Source: Sparassis latifolia (Eukaryota; Basidiomycota; Agaricomycetes; Polyporales; Sparassidaceae). From it: 64,000 nt of DNA. This document shows positions 11,560 to 22,779 of the stretch, piece by piece; position 1 is the first letter of the stretch, and the number at the start of each line of letters is the position of its first letter. Where the stretch lies: the NCBI GenBank assembly GCA_018466975.1, contig JAENRS010000016.1:62001-126000 (forward strand), read 5' to 3'. A program made the position numbers and the translations under genes. Below the pieces are notes generated by a model. That model saw only the letters and a program-made list of their open reading frames with translations, had not been told where the DNA came from and did not search any database.

Positions 11560-14500
11560 TCAAGGTCTGGTGCCGCCACTGCGGGTCTTGCGACCTGCGC
11601 CAACTTGGCCACTCTCTTTCACTTTGGCGGCTGCTTTCCCCAGACGGACCGGCTTCAGCTTGGTTTCTCCCTTGTCCTTGACCTCCGGGGTCTGAGGCAG
11701 AGCTCGTCTTCGCTTTGCGGGAGGCTTGTCACCATCATCCGAGTCCTCAGCCCTCGCATTCTTCTTCCTCGGCGAGGCCACTACCAACTCGTCCCGAGTA
11801 CCACGTCCACGCTTCCGAGGTGGCGGATTGTCTTCGCCAGAGCTGTCTTCGCCATCGGGCTCGGGACGTGCTGGTTGACGTTTCCGCTTTGGATCAGGAA
11901 GCTTCTTCAAATCTTTCACAGCTCCTAGTGGATGCTGACTGCGGGTATTCTTGGCGGGCGACTCATCCATCGCTTGACGCTGACTGCGAGTGATCCTGCC
12001 GGGGATATTACTCTGAAGGGCATCGGTGATCGACCTTTCCTGGAGCGCTTTGGCTTGACCTGATGGACGGTCTTCCGTGGCTGCGCCTTCCTCGCCTTAG
12101 GTATAAACGGAGGCGGTGGCGGTCGTTCAGCACCACTGCTAGGTGCGGACAAGTGTGCATCGTCCTCTTCGCCATCGTCAGAGGCCCCACCACTGGTCTC
12201 CTGGCTCGGCCCTTCGTCTTCTCCACTTGGAATGATTGGTTTGTCAGCCATGGGGGCAGGCTGGTGAGCCTTGTGAACTTTGGCAGCAGTAGCAGCGCCA
12301 TCGTGAGTTCTTGCAGAGGCATCACCTTCCTGCTCCTCCTGGCCCCCAAGGCCATCGCCACCTTGTGGGGCACCGCGTATGGCAGGCTTGCTCACTGGCT
12401 TCACCATGGCATGGGTGACGTTCCCTTCCACCATGTCCAAGGTAATGATCTCGCAACAGCGAAGCAGCTGCTCTACTGCATCAAATGAGATCGCCGAGTT
12501 CACCACATAGTCGGGAAGGTTGGTCGGTTCGCCCTCCTCAATGAACTGAGATCGTGTGAGGTCCCTCAGCGCCATACCAATCACGAGTGCAGATTGTTGT
12601 ACGCCCTGTGGATGTAAGAACCGATATTTTGTCAGCCATGGTTTGTCGCCCAACCAGTTCTCGACGATGTCAAAGTTGTCCACCGCATGAAATGACGGCG
12701 GGAGGTAGCGCTGGCCATACGACCATTCGCTCCAGGGAATCGGATCATACCTGGCGAAACGATACACCTGGGGCTATATGACGGATGATCAATAGTGGCT
12801 ATGAATCCCCACGAAAGGAGCTCACCACAGTCGCAATCTTGACTTGCTTCAGCATATCCTGGTATCGCGGTTCGACGGAAAGGGTGGCGAAACACGCTCT
12901 CCTTTTGACGAGGTGGGGCACAGTACTCCCCACAGTACTCCCGCCAGTGAGACGTGGGGCTCGGCCTTGAAGCTCAAGCCTGAGCTCCTTTGTACTGGGC
13001 TCCAGTTCACTCCATGCTTCATCGGTCTCCTCTGTGTCAAATCTGTGCAGTTCGCCCAGAGGAAGGTCTTGGAGACCTCGCTTTGCCTTCGTCTTGGCAC
13101 CGCCGCTACCACTCGCTTGAGGTGCACCGCCATTGTTAGCCTTACGTCCATTGGTGGTGGCGACTGCCTTGCCCTTCGCTTTATTCGCAATCACGCTCTC
13201 GCCATCCCCTGAATCTTCATCGCTGGCCGTATCTTCTTCGGAAGCCATGCTGGGTATATCTGGCGAACTCCGATCAGAGTCTTGGCTGCTTCTGGCATCA
13301 TCTTCCGAGTCGTATGCATCTTTCATCTTGCGTTTACGCCCACCGCCTTTGGCTCCGCCAGGGGCCGCTTTGCCCTTTGTCGCCTTCGATGCCGCCTTTC
13401 CCGTGACCTTGCGCACAGGTTTACCCTTCTTCTTCGCCTTCCCCGCCTTCTTGGGTGTGAGTGCTTCTTGGACCTCATGTTCAGATCCTTCTTCTAATGC
13501 CTGTGCTGATCCGTCAAGTGGTGGAAGAGGATCATACTTGGCGGGAGCAGCTTCGCCATCCTTGTCGAAGTACTGGGTGAATCGCATGGTCTGCTCAGGT
13601 CCATGTTCCTCTTGGCGTGCCCGCCAGTGGTCGAGGAGGGCACGAACGGGAACACTTGTCATCTTTGAGGGATCGATCCACTGGAAGTTCTCAGGTAGCA
13701 TCTCCGCTGGAATAACCTCATTGATGTCGTCTATGCTGTTCAGCTTCGTCCATGGCGACTTGCAGTTCCGAACACCCTTCGCCAATGCTGTAAACTGGTC
13801 AGCATCTCTCAACACCGAGTGGGAGTGTCATACCGTAGTGATGATTCATGAAGTCTCGAACTTGTACCTTCATCACCTTGAGAGGCGCTTCCGCCATACC
13901 TTCGGGCACCGACGGGAGCAGAGGAAAACCGTTGGCCGTCAACTGAATCTTGTCCATGGCCCGCATGCAATCGGCAGGTGTCTTCTTCACCGTCACCGTA
14001 GTCTCAGTCACACCTAAGGAATCAGGTCAGTGTGCCAGCGACAATGCAACTGAGGTCTTCTTACCGTATTCGCCTTTGGCCCACTCAGAGAACACCTTTG
14101 CTAGAGGCTGGTAAGCACGCAGCCACCCAGGATAGGCCCCGAATGGAGTTCCATTGGTGATGGCGTGGTTGACCTCCACCCTTCACTCGGGGGTTAGCAG
14201 ATGGCGACAGTCGGACGGTCTACGCTCACATCTCTACCTTCAGACTCCCCGCTTCCTTCGGATATGCTAGCATGAATGCCATGCGAATGCCCATGGTGTC
14301 CCACATAGTCTTGGCAAACTTCTTCAGATATTGCATCATTCGCTGCTCCCTCAGCCTGTCTTAGGTCAGGATTTGCCTTATGCTACGTGACAGGAGGTAC
14401 GCACTTCATTTTCGTCTTATCATCCAGAGTGCCATTGCGCCAACTTTCCGCCTTTTCCTCATACACCTTCTGCTCCTCCTCGGACAGTTTTGCCCATTCG

Positions 14501-14922
14501 GCACTCCGTGCGACTCTCCACACCTTGGAGACATTGCAACCCTTATCTGCGGCGAGTGCTCGCGCGGCCTCAGTCACCTTGTCCCTCTCCAGCGCATCCC
14601 ACACCTTGAAGGCATTGGGCTTGCCAGAAACATGCATACGCTTTTTCGTCGCTTTCTCCTGCGCATGGCGGGCGTGGTTATTGAGCCACTCTCGGATTTT
14701 CTGCGGTGAGAGTTAGTGGGGACCTCACAGACATGAAACACTGCTCACAGTTTCCACAATGATGTCGTCATAATTTGACGTGTCGACAAACTGTGTCTTC
14801 AGCTTCTGGCGCAAGCTCTGAACCAGAGTCTTGCGTCCCTTGGCATCTGCCGTGTCATAAGACCGCAGCTTCTCAGAGAGTATGGGCTGATGCTCCGTCA
14901 AAATTACAAATCTCGCTGGCAT
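11560..14922 (-). CDS. 'ORF-B' KDZ-associated protein, HMG-box-like N-terminus
   Basis: A multi-exon gene on the minus strand from the ATG at 14922 (MPARFVILTEHQ) to the stop at 11560. The first exons give KIREWLNNHARHAQEKATKKR and WAKLSEEEQKVYEEKAESWR; the latter resembles an HMG-box helix. Later exons contain WDTMGIRMAFMLAYPKEA, FQWIDPSKMTSVPVRALLDHW, a long Lys/Gly/Ala-rich segment (TPKKAGKAKKKGKPV), the block WSEWSYGQRYLPPSF with FLHPQGVQQSALVIGMALRD, and a basic C-terminus with AT-hook-like PRKRGRG. A decayed paralogue with the same exon order lies at 32814-36646 beside the second KDZ transposase, so this is a conserved partner of KDZ elements, not random cargo. DNA binding is likely from the HMG-like and basic parts; the rest is unknown. 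The final exon junctions near 12050 are not resolved. Confidence 0.65.
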
Positions 14923-15598
14923 GCTTTCTTGATGTCGAGGATGAGATTTTTGTGTTGGGGCAGTGAAGGGGGTCGATAGTTCAACGGGCAGCGCTCTGTC
15001 CATTTCCTCGTCGGCCGCCCACAACTCAACATGCACGTGCTGATGGCCCATTTGGGCTTACACCAATTACCCTCCTCGCCATGGTGTGTGGTGACTGCTG
15101 AAGCATTGTATGTGTATTTTTCGCAGTGGCGGGAGGTGGTAGTAGGTATGCACTAGCATTCATGCCTGGTGAAAGGCAATGTTGAATGCCGCTTCTATGG
15201 CAGAGCACACCACGCCAACTTCATCTCACGAATGCTGGGCGGAGGCAATCTGGCGATCATCTGCATGCCAATCTGTGGGATAAAGGGCTTCCTCGGAGTT
15301 AGGCTCGCCAATTAGATGGCGGTGACGAAGGGCCCAGACATGGCGGACCACCCGGCCCGTGATCTGGCATGGCGGCATCAAGTCCGGCTCGGCGGCATGA
15401 TGAACATGTGAGATGTGCAAGGGACGTGCTTGCAAGCAATATGCAGGCAGATGAATGCATACTGTTCTTTGCCATTCTGGCCCCTCCTACATTCTCCCCT
15501 GCATCTGCAAGCCAACCGCCTGAGCCCGCCATACACCTGTGCGTTCCTTCAACCGATGCATGCTGTAATCGTCCCATTGATTGGCAGACAGTATCAAG
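14923..15598. promoter_or_regulatory. Divergent intergenic region between ORF-B and TET/JBP (676 bp)
   Basis: No convincing gene. In-frame upstream codons to an ATG at 15051 (-) exist, but the homologous start in the paralogue supports 14922. This region must hold both promoters. Several TCGCCA/TGGCGA motifs occur, as elsewhere in the element. Confidence 0.4.
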
Positions 15599-17034
15599 AT
15601 GAGCAATCTGTCACCCATGCCACTGACCGATCAGATAGCAGGAGTCTTGGAGCTCATGTTCCGCCGAAAGCTCCATCTGGCCACTCATGCAGCCCATTCT
15701 GCGCCATCTATAGAAGTGCCTCCGTCCATGCCATCCGCCCTCCTATTGGAGTGCAATGGCATTGCAGATGCTCTTGTGAAGGCCATCCGTAATCCTGGTA
15801 GTCATTAGTCTTGCCGCAGGTCTGATCACACTGATCACGCCATTGTAATAGTAAGGCTGCAGTGGGACATTGATAGATATTGCGACAGCCTTTCGATTCA
15901 GCCCACGGGGCAGAATGAAGTCCTCGAGGCAGAACTGGAACGGAAGTGGCCTCCTCCATTTGGTGAGAGCGAATACGCATAGACCAGCCCGCCACCCTCG
16001 TGGACATGCACGGACGCATCTTGGCTTGGATACTTCCAAGAGTGTTGATACCAGACCGCCAGGTGAGTGGCTTGCCCAGCCTTGCGCTGTGATCTGACAA
16101 ATTTGTCAGACGAAGATGCTCCAAGCGACCAGGGCCCTACACCCAGCAATAGCAGCCAGTAAGCCTTCCAGCACCACCGCCAGTTGGCGACACAACCCGT
16201 TGTACTTCTTGCCTCCTGAGGAGTGTGCCCAATTCCCAGCGGGCTCCTTGTGTCTCTCGCCAGGTTGGTTCCAACAAGTAAGAGAGGTGGGTCTCTCGCC
16301 ACGCCATTTGCCTTGCGTCTGGACAGCCTTTGCAGCATATGGAGTCTGGGAGGCTGGAGACCTCCGCCAGCCTGAAGCTTGAGGGCGGAAGAAGTTGGCT
16401 GCGTGATATTCATGACTCCTCCGCATTGCTGGGCGCCATCCTGGCCGTCGTTCACCCAACACTATATGCCGCAGGACGCCAGTGCTTGGGTTTGATCCAG
16501 CAAGACCCAGAATTGCGAGAGATGGCGCTGAACTGGTCGTCGCCATTCAATGCGCTCCAGGTGATCGCCAACCGGGAAACTCCTTTCCACCGAGATAGCA
16601 AGACAAGATACACCTTCTACGACCTGTTGGCGACGTTGGGCAACTACACTTGCGCGTGGTTGAAGTTCCCCGCCATGCGTGTCGCCATCGATTATAGTCC
16701 TGGAACTGTCATAGCCTTCTGTGGAAAGGCGATTCATCATGGCGTCACTCGAGCAGATGGCGAAAGGCTCGTCTATGCATACTTCATGCGAGAGGGTGTC
16801 CAGAACAGGCTAGGCATTCCGGCGCCCCACTGGATGCAAGCTTCATATTACGCCTCACACATTGGCATGTGCACAGTTCATCACCGAGTCTGCATTCCTA
16901 ACTCAGAACAGGTCCTAACTGGCTCGCTTATTAGAGGGACATCATGCCAAAGACTGATGGAGACGAGAACACTATGCAGGGGATGGAGACTGTCGATGGC
17001 AGCTTCATTGGCGGGACAAAGTTGGCGGAGGTGA
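15599..17034 (+). CDS. TET/JBP-family 2-oxoglutarate/Fe(II) dioxygenase (possible frame break)
   Basis: Four exons: 15599-15788, 15852-16062, 16110-16277 and 16327-17034, with introns of 47-63 nt. The catalytic region is in exon 4. The metal ligands are H and D of TPFHRDSK and the distal H of [13 protein letters not shown]. The arginine in GER is placed to bind 2-oxoglutarate. Between them come [10 protein letters not shown] and [12 protein letters not shown], the usual double-stranded beta-helix landmarks. Conserved upstream parts are [28 protein letters not shown] and [19 protein letters not shown] enzymes oxidise 5-methylcytosine or thymine in DNA. The family is expanded in mushrooms together with KDZ transposons (established knowledge). 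Oddity: between EYA and QPATLVD, near 15979-15982, the frame changes and a TAG appears. This is a 1-nt indel or a very short intron, so the gene may be damaged there. Substrate specificity is inferred. Confidence 0.75.
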
Positions 17035-17561
17035 TGGCGAAATGTATGGAGTCACGAATTTCCGAATCCTAGCTGAAGGTTGGCGAGCGCGGTACGAGTG
17101 CGCATTTCACATCTCGACAGTGTTCAGCTCAAGGTGTAGTTATCACTGATGGCAGCGTATGGTTGGCGGACCTCGAAGTTGGCGGAGATGGTGGCGAAAT
17201 GTATTCGGTCGAGAAGTTGTGAGTGCTAGTGGGGCAGATGGCGGCAGTGTTGGCGAGCGCGCGGTGCAAGTGCACGTTTCCCTTTTGAACATTATGCTAC
17301 TCCGAGTCAAGGCAAAGTTAGCACTGAGGGCGACATACGATTGGCGGACCTCTCGCCAACATGGCATCCTTATCTGCATAACGCTGATATGGTGCCTAAA
17401 GAGACCACGAGGTGATAAGGCCCAGGCATTGCAGCCATTCTTAACCACCTTGATGAGTAGTCTGGTGGGCAGCAAGGCCGTGTGTGATTTGCACGTGTTG
17501 TGCGATAGGGACACAATGCTCATCGATTGGCTTGGAATACGACTCCCCACTGACCTGAACC
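17035..17561. other. Intergenic with diverged ~140-bp direct repeat
   Basis: A block beginning GTTGGCGGAGGTGATGGCG near 17022 returns in diverged form near 17175 (GTTGGCGGAGATGGTGGCG), each followed by a GGCGAGCGCG segment. No gene. It holds the TET/JBP 3' end and the KDZ promoter region. Confidence 0.45.
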
Positions 17562-20500
17562 ATGAGCAGACGCAACAAAAGCAGGCTCGTTGTAGACCTG
17601 GATGACGAGGTTGAGTTTGTGACCAAGGTAGCTAAGCAGACCACTAGGGGAGTACGCTATGTGGACGTACCTTTGCCCATGCCCACGGGTTCAAACGTGC
17701 CATCGCCTTCCAAAAGTCCATCGAAGGCTCCAGCTTCAGGCTCCTTGTTTAACTTGGATGATGGCGACGTCCTGGGCAACATAGGTGTGCCGATTCAGCT
17801 GGATCCGGCGGCTCGGAAGACAAAGGTGGGCACTCCCGCCATGACCATCTGACGGTCTGACCATGCGCGATAGACCCAGAATGACTTCATGAGGGACTGG
17901 ATACCCCACCGTGATGACTATCTTCATGCCATTGTCGAGATGGAAGCCCCGCCTGAGCCCAGAAACTGTGCGGAATGCAAGGTTGGCGAGGGACGGTGGC
18001 GATGCCTGGACTGTATGGGCAGACCGCTCACCTGTACCGACTGCTGTCGTAACGGCCATCAGCGTGCTCCTTTCCATCGGATAGAGCATTGGCAGGGTCA
18101 GTATTTTGAGCCGGCATCACTGTATCGGGTTGGCGTCTGCATCCATTTGGGGCATGGCGGAGATCCCTGCCCTCTGGGCGCCTTCACAGCACATAACAAC
18201 CCTGCGCCGGTGGTGGCCCCGGGGTCCGATTTCTGGAATGCCTCCAATGAAGACCTAAATGCACATGATGGCGAGGTCTCAGATGATGGCGAGGTCCCAT
18301 TCAACTTTGCACCTCTGGCAGGCACCCTTGACGGTGAAGCAAGGCAAACCGACGATGCTCCCGATCCCACTTGGGAGGAAGATGTGCCACCGGTGCTCTC
18401 CCGGCCACCTCGCCGTGATAGTTACGGGAATCGGATCATAGTCATTGTCGACATCTCTGGCATTCACCATATCGGCGTTGACTGGTGCCAGTGTGAGATG
18501 GCAGTGGAGCGTGACATGCAGCTTCTTCAAATGGGACTTTACCCTGGTACCATCAAGGATCCCCATACCGCCTTCACATTCGCCGTCCTCGACGATTTCC
18601 TTCTGGAGAACAAAGAGTGCAAGACGGCGGCATTGAACTACTACAGCAAGCTCAAACGGGTCACGAGCAATGCCTTCCCTGGCACCGTTCCTGTAAGTGT
18701 TCACATGCATTCCCATGGCCCAACCGTTCATGCCAGTTCCTCGCCAGGACCGTTATCGTGAGCTGATGCGGGTGTCCCGCCAATGGCGCCAACTCAAATA
18801 TCGCAAGTGGCACGGCTTCTCACACGATGCCCTCCGTCCTGTGGAGAAGGGTGGCCTCGCCATCTTTTGTCCCGCCTGTCCCCAGCCTGGGCTCAACCTG
18901 CCTTTCGATTGGCAAGCGGATCCAGTGCAGTGGAAGTTCAAACGCGGCTTTGTCATGGATGGCAATTTCAGTGCAGAGCACATGAAGATGAAGCACCCCG
19001 AGGAGGACGTCGCCCTCAGTGACGGCCAGGCATTCATGGTCGGCCAAGAGGATTACAAGGCTCATCTGGCGGTGGCCATGGAGTCCCATCAGGTGCGTGT
19101 CTGGCTGCACGTTCTTCTTCCGCCCTTGACTCCTAAGCCCACCAGCGCTCCACTTGTCACGAGCACCGCGCTGTCAATCAGGCCAATGTGGATCGCGCCA
19201 ACCTCGACGCCACAGGAATCGGGGCCACTGCTTGCGCCAGACATGGTTTCTTCGTCCCTCATACTGTCGTCGATTTCCAGAAGGGAGAAAGATTCGCATA
19301 TGTCTCTTGTCATGATTCATTCTCACCGACGCACCCTCTGCAGACAAATGAATATGGATTACTCTCTCAGCAATGCGCTCCTGACTCTCACCGGTATCAC
19401 CCTCGTCCTTGTCATGTATGACATCATGTGCCAGTATGGCGTCCATGTCCGCAAACATTTCCGCCACAGCGCCTATCAGAGGATGCCCTTCAAGCTCAAG
19501 GTAGACCAAGGCATCGGCTTGTTTCATGTGCATGGACACCAAGATTGCTGCTTCCAACGGTTCTCGCCCAAATTTATAGTTGGCGCTGGTATGGTCGATG
19601 GCGAGGCCATCGAGACCCTGTGGGCGCCGACAAATGAGGTCTCAGGCAGTACCAGGGGCATGACCCAAGCTCACCACCAAGAAGTCCTTGACAATCACAT
19701 GAATGACTCCAACTGGAAGAAGACGACTCGCATGGGTGAGCCTGGTTCCTCCTTCCCTATTTGCCACCTGCCTTATGCTGCCTATAGTGCCAACCTTGAT
19801 GACAAAGTGGAAACGCGTGCTCCTGGGCTTCCCACGAAGCAAGGAGTCCTTTGAAGCTTTATCTGCATCCACAGATGAGGAGGTCCTTGAGGCATGGCAG
19901 AAGGAGTACGACGACGCTATGGAGGCTCGCCAAAATGATCCGAAGATCATGGACACCTTCGATGTCCAGCTCAGGAAGGGTGAGTATCCTTCCATCGTCG
20001 TGTGGCATGTAGTTGACGTGAATGCAAGCCCCGGGTAAAGACCTCACCCAACTCAGACTGGCGGGCGAGGAGTCCGCCAAGGGCTTGGAGAAGGGCACCG
20101 CCGGATGGTTGTCGACTGGCCTCAAAATTCAAGAAGCACAGTGAGTTTGCCTCATCTTAACAAAAATACAGCTCTGACGGCCTTCAGGCTTAAGCTTGCG
20201 AATGATATCCGCAAGGCGGGTCAAAATCCGAGCGTGGCGGAGGACCTCAAGACTCTCGAGCGCCGTCAGCGCCTCGAAGTCAGCATTCTCACATTCCAAC
20301 GTCGCTCTGAGAAGTTCATGGGAAGGTTGGAGGACGTTCCCGCCATGGAAGATCGTGACGATGGTGCGCTCTGGGATTCCTTGGATGAGAATCCTTTTCA
20401 AATACACCCGGAGGACGCTGAGTATGGCGAGGATGCGATTCCACCCGAGCAAGCTTCCTTGAATTTACCTTCGCAGATCGGATTCGTGGCCGCCGTCGCC

Positions 20501-21253
20501 AACGGGCTCCAGACCCTGGCGGCCCAAGAGTTGGAGTTGCGCAAAGGCCTGATGAATGACATCCTCCACGAGCTTCGCATGGCGCTTGGACTGAAGTCTT
20601 ACCTCTACCGCAAGAGGGTTCGTCCCGCCAACAGCGTCGGAACCATGACCCGTGCACAGGCGGAGGTTCATGCTGCCGATCAGACCGTCTTGGCCTGCGC
20701 CAGGCTCTATTCCGCCAACCGACGCGCCATTATGCGCTTGGGCGCCACCGATGAAGACTTGGCCCTCTATCGCCCTTTGGATAAGAAGGACCTGCACGTG
20801 AAGACTGCCGTCATCGAGGCTAGCACCTCCGGGCTCAGGAACGTCAACCTGGCTTGGTTCTGGACCATGGATGTCGCTGGAGATCGAGGTTCATCAGAAT
20901 GGATGGACGAGTGTTCGTAATTGTCCGATCGATCTCTAGGCCTCCTGCTAATTTACCCTCCAGTCTATAGAGTGAATTGGCTGCGTGCCAGAGCTCGATA
21001 TGAGAGATGGAGGGAGGAGCGTGTCTTGGTCCACTCGGAAATGGCCTGGACCATAGCCACCTTCAAGCGGAATGCGGAACGATGGGCTCACTGGCTCGAG
21101 ATGACGGATCCTTCCTGGCGGGGTCATGTTTGCTATGCCGCCAGGCAAGTGAGTATGTGGCGGACCTTCGCCAGCCACGCCACTGACGCCTTCAGCCACA
21201 TCCTCGCCCTGGACATTGAGGACGAAAGGGCGGGCGATGAAAATGTGCTTTGA
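17562..21253 (+). CDS. KDZ transposase with CxC2 domain
   Basis: A multi-exon gene with start MSRRNKSRLVVDLDD; exon 1 is 17562-17825 and exon 2 is 17874-18692. Residues ~115-175 form the CxC2 cysteine cluster: CAECKVGEGRWRCLDC, CTDCCRNGH, PFHRIEHWQG and LGHGGDPCP. The transposase core follows: GFVMDGNFSAEHMKMKHP (first acidic residue), CARHGFFVPHTVVDFQKGER, NMDYSLSNAL, VMYDIMCQY, FHVHGHQDCC and GAGMVDGEAIETLW, then the tail NWLRARARYERWREE. This matches the KDZ (Kyakuja-Dileera-Zisupton) superfamily and is about the usual length. All exons but one have GT..AG ends. The intron after GER (19292-19343) begins with AT, while the paralogue at 38560 has GTAAGC at the same place. No premature stop was found. 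It is the likely mobiliser of this element. Confidence 0.85.
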
Positions 21254-21466
21254 GTCAGGGTTCACTGGGGTGTACGCATATTCATGTTTGCTATATCGAT
21301 GTAGTGATCGTCATGTATGTAATTCCTACTCACCAATATCACATTTGGCGAAGTGACCTCCATCCTCGCCTGAGGGCTTCATCTCGGCATGTGCTCTCCA
21401 ATCGCATGACATCAGACATCAGATAAGGTCGATCAGATATCAACCTCGGCTCATCCACTCACCGTC

Positions 21467-22188
21467 ATGTCTGCCCAGTCTTCAACATCAGATGTGCGCC
21501 CCTGCCTGTTCTCCAGAGGGAGGTTGCAGTTGGAAGTCTACACTTGGAGGATCCAAGAAGCTGTTCTGGCACTGGAGCCTGACCCAGATCACTTCACCAA
21601 GGTCCGTTGGGAGGAAGGCTTGCGCCGGGAGATGGTACGCCTTTCTTGCTGATATCGCCTGACCCTGCTGAGTCCTGTGCAGTTCGCCGTCAGGGGTATC
21701 TGTGGCGACCTCGCGTTGGCGGGTCATGCTGACCATATTGACCATGGCGGAGTTATCGCCAGTGTCCTCACCGTCTGCACTTTCAATCGCGAAGTTCTGC
21801 GCCCCATCAGCATTGACGTCAAGGCGATTCCACGCCCCACCACCCTCGTTCCTCGTCCTAAGAACCTACTCGAGGATTCACCCGACTACTGGTGGAAATG
21901 GGATCGTCAGGTTGGGCCGGCGGGGAGCCCTATGGAGGCCTGGTGGTACAAACTTGGTGATCCCTGGGTGAGTGGTACGTTCCAGCACCTTACAGTCTTG
22001 CTGAACCTCGAGAACGTAGGAGAAGGTGTACACCGCCTCCGAAGTCTACACTGGTGCAGCTTGAACAGCTGCATGTTCGCGTCGCGAACCTCACTAGTTG
22101 GTTGCACGAGAGGACAGATCAGAACCTGGATGTGGTGCTGGAAGAGCTGCAGGAGGCGACGCGGCAGCTGCGTGAGTTAGGAATGTAA
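21467..22188 (+). CDS. ~194-residue hypothetical protein at the right end of the KDZ element
   Basis: Three exons in frame: 21467-21634, 21683-21967 and 22060-22188, with introns of 48 and 92 nt. The first exon starts MSAQSSTSDVRPCLF. The middle contains GLRREMFAVRGICGDLALAG and a Trp-rich block DSPDYWWKWDRQVG followed by WWYKLGDPW. The last exon is a short amphipathic helix with leucine spacing (LEQLHVRVANLTSWLHER). I do not recognise it. Its place as the last gene before the right subterminal array suggests an element gene. Confidence 0.55.
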
Positions 22189-22296
22189 TCGCCCAATGCC
22201 AGGCGTCCGTTCGTGCTGTAGTGTGTCGAATATAAGGTTGTCATGTCTTTGAACCTGGGCAATGTACCTGGTGTGGTAAGGCGAAACATAGTAGCC

Positions 22297-22640
22297 ACAT
22301 ACTCTCCTCAGGAGGGCACATCCCCAATGGTATCTGATGCATGGCTCAAAAGCCAATGCCACATGGGAGAGTTTGGCGAAGTCATTCTGGACTGCATGTT
22401 CAGATGGCGAGTGATATCCACCACAGTTCGCCAACCCTACTCACGGTGGAAAGGACCGCCATTTGTCTCCACATACTCTACCCAGAAGGGCACATCCCAA
22501 ATTGTATCTGATGCATGTCTCGAAACGCCGATGCCAATTGGGAGAGTTTGGCGAAGTCATTCTGAACTCCATGTTCAGATGGCGAAGGATATTCGCCACA
22601 GTTCGCCAACCCTTCCCACAGTGGGAGAGAGTGTGATACT
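22297..22640 (+). repeat. 174-bp tandem duplication before right array
   Basis: ACATACTCT..GGGCACATCCC..GGGAGAGTTTGGCGAAGTC occurs at 22297 and again 174 bp later at 22471, diverged by roughly 15 percent by eye. Both copies contain the sequence AGATGGCGA. Confidence 0.7.
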
Positions 22641-22779
22641 GCAAGGAGAGCTGATAGTGAGCTAACCAGAATTGGAGGGAATGATGGGTGGATTACGTGG
22701 AAATTATTGGCCGGCGGTAGCTCCATCATTGCCCTGTTAGGCGGTGGATCAATCACTGAAAAATATGCCCATGGCGGTT

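Noticed and set aside
12799..14017. Plus-strand ORF of 294 codons at 13133-14017
   Set aside because: Antisense shadow of the ORF-B exon, which is supported by its paralogue.
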